From an uncultured Clostridia bacterium (GTDB lineage: Bacteria; Bacillota; Clostridia; TANB77; UBA1234), in the NCBI GenBank assembly GCA_934132775.1, contig CAKPAA010000018.1, positions 1 through 28,852 on the forward strand: a DNA stretch of 28,852 nucleotides, read 5' to 3'. The position numbers and the translations under genes are program-made. Numbering within the stretch: the stretch's first letter is position 1; the number at the start of each line of letters is the position of its first letter. Of this stretch, positions 25,368 through 28,852 are shown piece by piece. Below the pieces are notes generated by a model, which saw only the letters and a program-made list of their open reading frames with translations, had not been told where the DNA came from and did not search any database.

Positions 25368-25990
25368 TACACTCCTCTTTCATTTAATAATTTTAATAAA
25401 ACAAGTAATGATGCAGATAAATCTTCATTCTTCACAACAACATCTTTGCTAGCCTTTAAATTTATAGGTGCAAAATTCCAGATAGCCTTAACGTCAGAAG
25501 AAACTAAAGCATCACAAACTTCCTGTGCAGCATCTTTAGGAACAGCTATTATTCCAATATGTATATTCATACTTTTAATCAAATCTTTCATCTTGTCAAT
25601 ATAAAATATTTTCTTATTATCACAAATAGTCTTATCATTATCAAAAGCCATTAAAATATTTATACTACTAGAAAAGCCATTATAATTCATAAGTGCCTTG
25701 CCAAGCTTACCAGCCCCAACCACAACCGCATCTGTGACATTATTTAAATTCAAGAAATCCTTCAAGTCCAATATTAACTCATCAACATCAAACCCAACAC
25801 CTGGCTTTCCGTCGCACTTACTAATAAGAGCCAAATCCTTTCTAACTTGAACAGAATTAAGATTCAAAACATTTGCAATTGCAGTCGACGACACGGACTT
25901 AACATCAGCATCTTTAAAATCATTCAATACCCTAAGATAATTCGGAAGCCTTCTCAAACTCGCTTGCGAAATATGAACATTTTCTTCCAT
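25367..25990 (-). CDS. rex: Redox-sensing transcriptional repressor Rex
   Basis: The protein has 207 residues. The N-terminal winged helix contains SSTAIANVLNLNSVQVRKDL (34-53), with the family-typical QVRKDL and GVGFDVDEL (64-72). The Rossmann domain has VVVGAGKLGKAL at 89-100 and an acidic residue after the second strand (AFDNDK) for NAD(H) binding. Rex represses fermentation and hydrogenase genes when NAD+ is high and lets go when NADH rises. It is the first gene of the operon, so it probably regulates itself together with adhE and the hydrogenases. GAGGAGGT lies 5 bases before the ATG. The recognition-helix side (ALISKCDGK) is unlike the usual FGEFGKR, which may mean altered operator choice. 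Confidence 0.94.
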   Translation of the reverse strand: MEENVHISQASLRRLPNYLRVLNDFKDADVKSVSSTAIANVLNLNSVQVRKDLALISKCDGKPGVGFDVDELILDLKDFLNLNNVTDAVVVGAGKLGKALMNYNGFSSSINILMAFDNDKTICDNKKIFYIDKMKDLIKSMNIHIGIIAVPKDAAQEVCDALVSSDVKAIWNFAPINLKASKDVVVKNEDLSASLLVLLKLLNERGV

Positions 25991-26000
25991 ACATACCTCC

Positions 26001-26018
26001 TCGATATTTTTTTATCGA
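26001..26018. promoter_or_regulatory. 18-bp palindrome at the rex transcription start, candidate operator
   Basis: TCGATA, six bases, TATCGA: a perfect inverted repeat. It sits just downstream of the candidate -10 box and directly before the ribosome-binding site. Its total length is the same 18 bp as the classical Rex site (TTGTTAA-N4-TTAACAA), but the sequence differs. It could be an autoregulatory Rex operator or the site of another repressor. Confidence 0.5.
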
Positions 26019-26022
26019 TTAA

Positions 26023-26051
26023 ATCTTAACATATTAAAAAAACAAATTCAA
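26023..26051 (-). promoter_or_regulatory. Candidate promoter of the rex-hydrogenase-adhE operon
   Basis: TTGAAT (26051-26046), a 17-base spacer and TAAGAT (26028-26023) with an extended TGT before the -10 box. The predicted start of transcription falls inside the 26001-26018 palindrome. Confidence 0.6.
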
Positions 26052-26055
26052 CATA

Positions 26056-26293
26056 TTTTGAGTAAATTCGACGTGAAAAATGTTGGGAAAAAATATAGAA
26101 AATGGCAATATAAAAAATAGTCGCCAAAAGGCTGAGAAATGAGGAAAAAAGAGATAAAAATGTAAAAGAGAAACACTTACTAAATAGCGAAAAATATAAA
26201 GAAAAAATTTCATTAAAAAGTAAAATTTAATAACTCTAATTTAATATTCACTTGCAATTCTAAACACAATTAAAATTTTAAAAATGGCAAAAT
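26056..26293. other. AT-rich intergenic stretch with no gene seen
   Basis: I see no supported coding sequence here. On the minus strand a second, weaker terminator-like element occurs around 26111-26135 (AGCC-TTTT-GGC followed by a T-run). Its tail, ending in TTGCCATTTT, resembles the tail of the strong terminator at 26300-26355, as if it were a worn duplicate. Confidence 0.5.
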
Positions 26294-26355
26294 AAAAAAG
26301 TAGCCTTTGAGATAAAAAACTAATCCAAAAATTGATTTCAACTCGTTAAGGCTAC
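26294..26355 (-). terminator. Terminator of the tandem prepilin-like genes
   Basis: GTAGCCTT (26300-26307) pairs with AAGGCTAC (26348-26355); inner GAG/CTC and AATC/GATT pairs extend the helix through a long loop. On the minus strand six U follow. It lies about 90 bases beyond the stop at 26444. Confidence 0.75.
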
Positions 26356-26443
26356 CCTAATTAAAACTATTTAACTATACTTTTATTTTTCAAATTTAAA
26401 TAATATTTTTATTTATGCACTGTATTTATTCAGGCAAGTAACA

Positions 26444-27967
26444 TTATTTAATATTCCAAGCCTTTAAAGCAGAAGTGCCATCAGTTGAAGTGTTGCCCAC
26501 ATCTATCAATTTAGCTGATATAGAAACTACGGGACGAAGCCCCCACGAAGGCGAATTCACGTAGCCAGTCGAATGGACTGAGCTGTAGACGTAGACATTG
26601 GTAGTATAAGCCGCGCGTAAGCCATAGCGGGCATCGGCATACTCAGAGTAAAAGTTGACATACGGCGAAGCGAGCCAGCCTCTATTGTCTACATCTCCTT
26701 TTAGTATATCACCAACTGTCGCATTAACGCCACTTGGATTATACCAGTACATTGTTTTTGTTATTAAAACTGGTTCATCTTTTGGCTTTAATTCAATATA
26801 ATCAATTTCACTTGTTGATTTATGTGTTACTCCATTCTTGTCATCCCAATTATAGAATCTTGGGTACTCTACTCCACTTGCTAAACTTGCAGTATGTTTC
26901 TTAGCTGTGTAAGTATGTCCTCCTGCTACTACGTCTTTCAAATCACTATCTGCTGTATCTACTGGATACCATGCGTATCTTAATAAATCTGTTGATGGTA
27001 TATATCCACACGCCTTATCCAAGTCTTCTATTGTCATACTTCTTGCTGTTATTGCCTTATCTGCATTTGAATATAAACTTTCACATAGTCTATTCAGTTC
27101 ATTTGCACCATATAAATATCCTGCTGCACCCTTAATAGTTACTTTATTCACATATCCATCAGTCGTTATCATTACCTTTCCTGTTTTTTCATCAATACTC
27201 AGAATCCTCCACTTTGCTGTTGCATCTGTTGATAATACTTGTTTAGTATAGCCTGTCTTAGTTGGGTCTGTCTCAACATTCTGCACTGCTATTGGCTCAT
27301 AATTAACATAGTCACCAACTTTTATTTTACTCGTTATTTCTTCAAACTCTTTCTTAGATAAACCACCGTCTAATAGCTCTCTATTTTCAAGTTTACTATT
27401 TCCATCTATTTGTAACTTAAACGTTGTGCTAGCAACTGTTATATCAATATCTCCTGAACTTGAAACAAGCGAACTATCCACAAACTCTTTATCCCTTATA
27501 TTATATGCATTCTCACTTGGGTATGGTGGCCAAATAAACACCTTACCATTCTTAGTTACAGCATACTTAACCTCAACATTGGTCTCACTTGGAGTATTCA
27601 CTCTCATTACTGGTAATTTAATACCAATATCTGCACTTTTATCAATTATTGTATAATCAGGAGTTCTACTCTCAACAACAAAATCTTCATCTGTTTTTCC
27701 ACCTTTAGCTACATAATTAAACGCCTGTCCATCAGTAATTTGCGAACCCTTTGCAAGCATTGCACCTTTAACTTCTATCATCTTCTCATTTATAGCCTGT
27801 TCAACCTCACCAATATTAGACACAAACTTAGAATAATTAGCCTTTCCAATAGTACTTGTCGAACTGTTAAAAGCAATCGCTGCCAAAATAATTATTACAA
27901 TAATAGTAATAACCAGAGCTATTAGCGAAATTCCTCTCTCATTTTTTCTTAATTTCAAACCCCTCAT
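26444..27967 (-). CDS. Prepilin-like protein with hypervariable C-terminal domain (copy 1)
   Basis: The protein has 507 residues. Residues 8-34 form a prepilin-type N-terminus: NERG, then ISLIALVITIIVIIILAAIAF, with cleavage expected after Gly. The usual Glu at position +5 is Ala, as in many clostridial pilin-like proteins. The C-terminal third ends RGWLASPYV, then a variable stretch, then SWGLRPVVSIS. This resembles the formylglycine-enzyme/C-type-lectin-like ending found in many variable proteins of diversity-generating retroelements. GAAGGGAG precedes the ATG. The gene follows a near-identical one after 36 bases with no terminator between, so the two are co-transcribed. The likely role is a surface or pilus-associated binding protein; the ligand is unknown. 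Confidence 0.85.
   Translation of the reverse strand: MRGLKLRKNERGISLIALVITIIVIIILAAIAFNSSTSTIGKANYSKFVSNIGEVEQAINEKMIEVKGAMLAKGSQITDGQAFNYVAKGGKTDEDFVVESRTPDYTIIDKSADIGIKLPVMRVNTPSETNVEVKYAVTKNGKVFIWPPYPSENAYNIRDKEFVDSSLVSSSGDIDITVASTTFKLQIDGNSKLENRELLDGGLSKKEFEEITSKIKVGDYVNYEPIAVQNVETDPTKTGYTKQVLSTDATAKWRILSIDEKTGKVMITTDGYVNKVTIKGAAGYLYGANELNRLCESLYSNADKAITARSMTIEDLDKACGYIPSTDLLRYAWYPVDTADSDLKDVVAGGHTYTAKKHTASLASGVEYPRFYNWDDKNGVTHKSTSEIDYIELKPKDEPVLITKTMYWYNPSGVNATVGDILKGDVDNRGWLASPYVNFYSEYADARYGLRAAYTTNVYVYSSVHSTGYVNSPSWGLRPVVSISAKLIDVGNTSTDGTSALKAWNIK
26552..26656 (-). other. Variable region 1 (candidate DGR VR), copy 1
   Basis: This 105-bp segment differs from its counterpart at 28109-28213 at 23 bases in 16 codons, every one changing the amino acid, with no silent change. 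Examples of codon pairs: AAC/AGC, TAC/AGC, TAT/AAT, GAT/TAT, CGC/AGC, AAT/CGT, CAT/TCT. Most differences are at codon positions 1 and 2, as expected if adenines of AAY codons in a template were randomised. The conserved bases around it are unusually G+C-rich for this genome. Confidence 0.65.
26850..27295 (-). repeat. 446-bp block identical to 28407-28852
   Basis: Comparing by eye at a constant offset of 1557 bases, I find no difference across this block. Ten differences occur in 26657-26849, and 23 in the variable region. The repeat continues off the right edge of the window. Confidence 0.9.
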
Positions 27968-28003
27968 TTTGAAATTCTCCCTTCTCTGTATTTAATAAAG
28001 GTA

Positions 28004-28852
28004 TTACTTAATATTCCAAGCTGCTGATGCAGAACCATCAGTTGAAATGTTTGAAATATCTAATAAATTGGCTGATATAGAAATTATAGGACGAAGACCC
28101 CACGAAGGCGCGTACACGTTGCCAGTCGAAGAGACTGAGCTGTTAGCACTGACACGGGTAGTATAAGGCGTGCGTAAGCCATAGCTGGCATAGGCATTCT
28201 CAGAGCTCAAGCTGACATACGGCGAAGCGAGCCAACCTCTATTGTCTACATCTCCTTTTAGTATATCACCAATTGTCGCATTGACGCCGCTCGGATTATA
28301 CCAGTACATTGTTCTTGTTATTAAAACTGGTTCATCCTTTGACTTTAATTCAATATAATCAGTTTCACTTGTTGATTTATGTGTTACTCCATTCTTGTCA
28401 TCCCAGTTATAGAATCTTGGGTACTCTACTCCACTTGCTAAACTTGCAGTATGTTTCTTAGCTGTGTAAGTATGTCCTCCTGCTACTACGTCTTTCAAAT
28501 CACTATCTGCTGTATCTACTGGATACCATGCGTATCTTAATAAATCTGTTGATGGTATATATCCACACGCCTTATCCAAGTCTTCTATTGTCATACTTCT
28601 TGCTGTTATTGCCTTATCTGCATTTGAATATAAACTTTCACATAGTCTATTCAGTTCATTTGCACCATATAAATATCCTGCTGCACCCTTAATAGTTACT
28701 TTATTCACATATCCATCAGTCGTTATCATTACCTTTCCTGTTTTTTCATCAATACTCAGAATCCTCCACTTTGCTGTTGCATCTGTTGATAATACTTGTT
28801 TAGTATAGCCTGTCTTAGTTGGGTCTGTCTCAACATTCTGCACTGCTATTGG
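28004..28852 (-). CDS. Prepilin-like variable protein, copy 2, 3' part only (runs off right edge)
   Basis: The 282 visible residues correspond to the C-terminal part of the neighbouring copy. The open frame continues beyond 28852 (Pro-Ile-Ala before Val-Gln-Asn), so the GTG at 28843 is internal and not a start. Up to the variable region the two proteins differ at only about four residues. After the shared SWGLRP the tails diverge in an ordinary way (ISISANLLDISNIS here, VSISAKLIDVGNTS there). It ends 36 bases upstream of copy 1. A prepilin-like N-terminus is expected outside the window but cannot be seen. Confidence 0.85.
   Translation of the reverse strand, partial: PIAVQNVETDPTKTGYTKQVLSTDATAKWRILSIDEKTGKVMITTDGYVNKVTIKGAAGYLYGANELNRLCESLYSNADKAITARSMTIEDLDKACGYIPSTDLLRYAWYPVDTADSDLKDVVAGGHTYTAKKHTASLASGVEYPRFYNWDDKNGVTHKSTSETDYIELKSKDEPVLITRTMYWYNPSGVNATIGDILKGDVDNRGWLASPYVSLSSENAYASYGLRTPYTTRVSANSSVSSTGNVYAPSWGLRPIISISANLLDISNISTDGSASAAWNIK
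28109..28213 (-). other. Variable region 2 (candidate DGR VR), copy 2
   Basis: Counterpart of 26552-26656, same length, no insertions or deletions. Its variable residues are mainly Ser, Asn, Tyr, Ala, Arg, Thr and Pro, all reachable by randomising A in AAY or ANG codons. Fixed anchors between them (YGLR, YTT, SSV, STG, PSWG) are the same in both copies. Confidence 0.65.

Noticed and set aside
26019..26060. Classical Rex box (TTGTTAA-N4-TTAACAA) near the rex promoter
   Set aside because: Only one half-site-like TGTTAA is present; the second half does not match.
26111..26135. Second intrinsic terminator upstream of rex
   Set aside because: The GC stem is only about 3 bp; kept only as a remark on a possible worn duplicate.
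26056..26443. Template repeat, small RNA gene or reverse transcriptase next to the variable proteins
   Set aside because: No segment resembling the 105-bp variable region and no open frame of suitable size was seen on either strand.
1..28852. tRNA, rRNA, CRISPR array, insertion sequence or integrase
   Set aside because: None recognised on either strand; no regularly spaced short repeats, no transposase-like protein and no rRNA-like conserved block were seen.

Overview
The window looks like chromosome from a low-G+C, endospore-forming, fermentative anaerobe of the class Clostridia. The basis is AT-rich DNA, spoVAC/spoVAD spore genes, a Rex regulator, [FeFe]-hydrogenase-type proteins, a bifunctional AdhE and clostridial-style prepilin-like proteins. 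Species cannot be named from sequence alone. Almost everything from 2.3 kb to the right edge is on the minus strand; only the spore block at 0.5-2.2 kb is on the plus strand.

Layout. (1) 1-323: start of an Fe-S scaffold-like gene cut by the left edge, with a near-consensus promoter. (2) 524-2209: plus-strand operon of a dodecin-like flavoprotein, spoVAC and spoVAD, ending in a terminator shared with the next, convergent gene. (3) 2282-3337: membrane-anchored protein with a Pro/Thr tandem-repeat linker. (4) 15688 down to 3476: one long unit starting with prfB (programmed +1 frameshift intact) and running through five family-2 glycosyltransferases, two DXD sugar transferases, a Wzx-type flippase, a CDP-glycerol glycerophosphotransferase, TagD and a large polytopic membrane protein. 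It appears to build a surface glycan carrying glycerol phosphate. (5) 15895-16617: exported triple-SH3 protein of visibly different base composition, behind a perfect-consensus promoter. (6) 16771-17277: metallophosphoesterase. (7) 25990 down to 17413: one tightly packed operon of rex, a [2Fe-2S] thioredoxin-like ferredoxin, a PAS-containing putative sensory [FeFe] hydrogenase, a SpoIIE/PP2C phosphatase, a second [FeFe] hydrogenase, adhE and an APH-family kinase. (8) 26444-28852: two tandem prepilin-like proteins (the second cut by the right edge) that are almost identical except for a 105-bp C-terminal segment in which all 16 differing codons change the amino acid.

How the genes work together. 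Region 7 joins NADH sensing (Rex), probable H2 or redox sensing (PAS hydrogenase plus phosphatase), H2 metabolism and ethanol formation (AdhE) in one transcript. That fits a self-contained electron-disposal control circuit. Region 8 has the signature of variable proteins of a diversity-generating retroelement (DGR) displayed on a pilin-like stalk. No reverse transcriptase or template repeat lies in the window, so this stays an inference. These two regions are the most worth following up.
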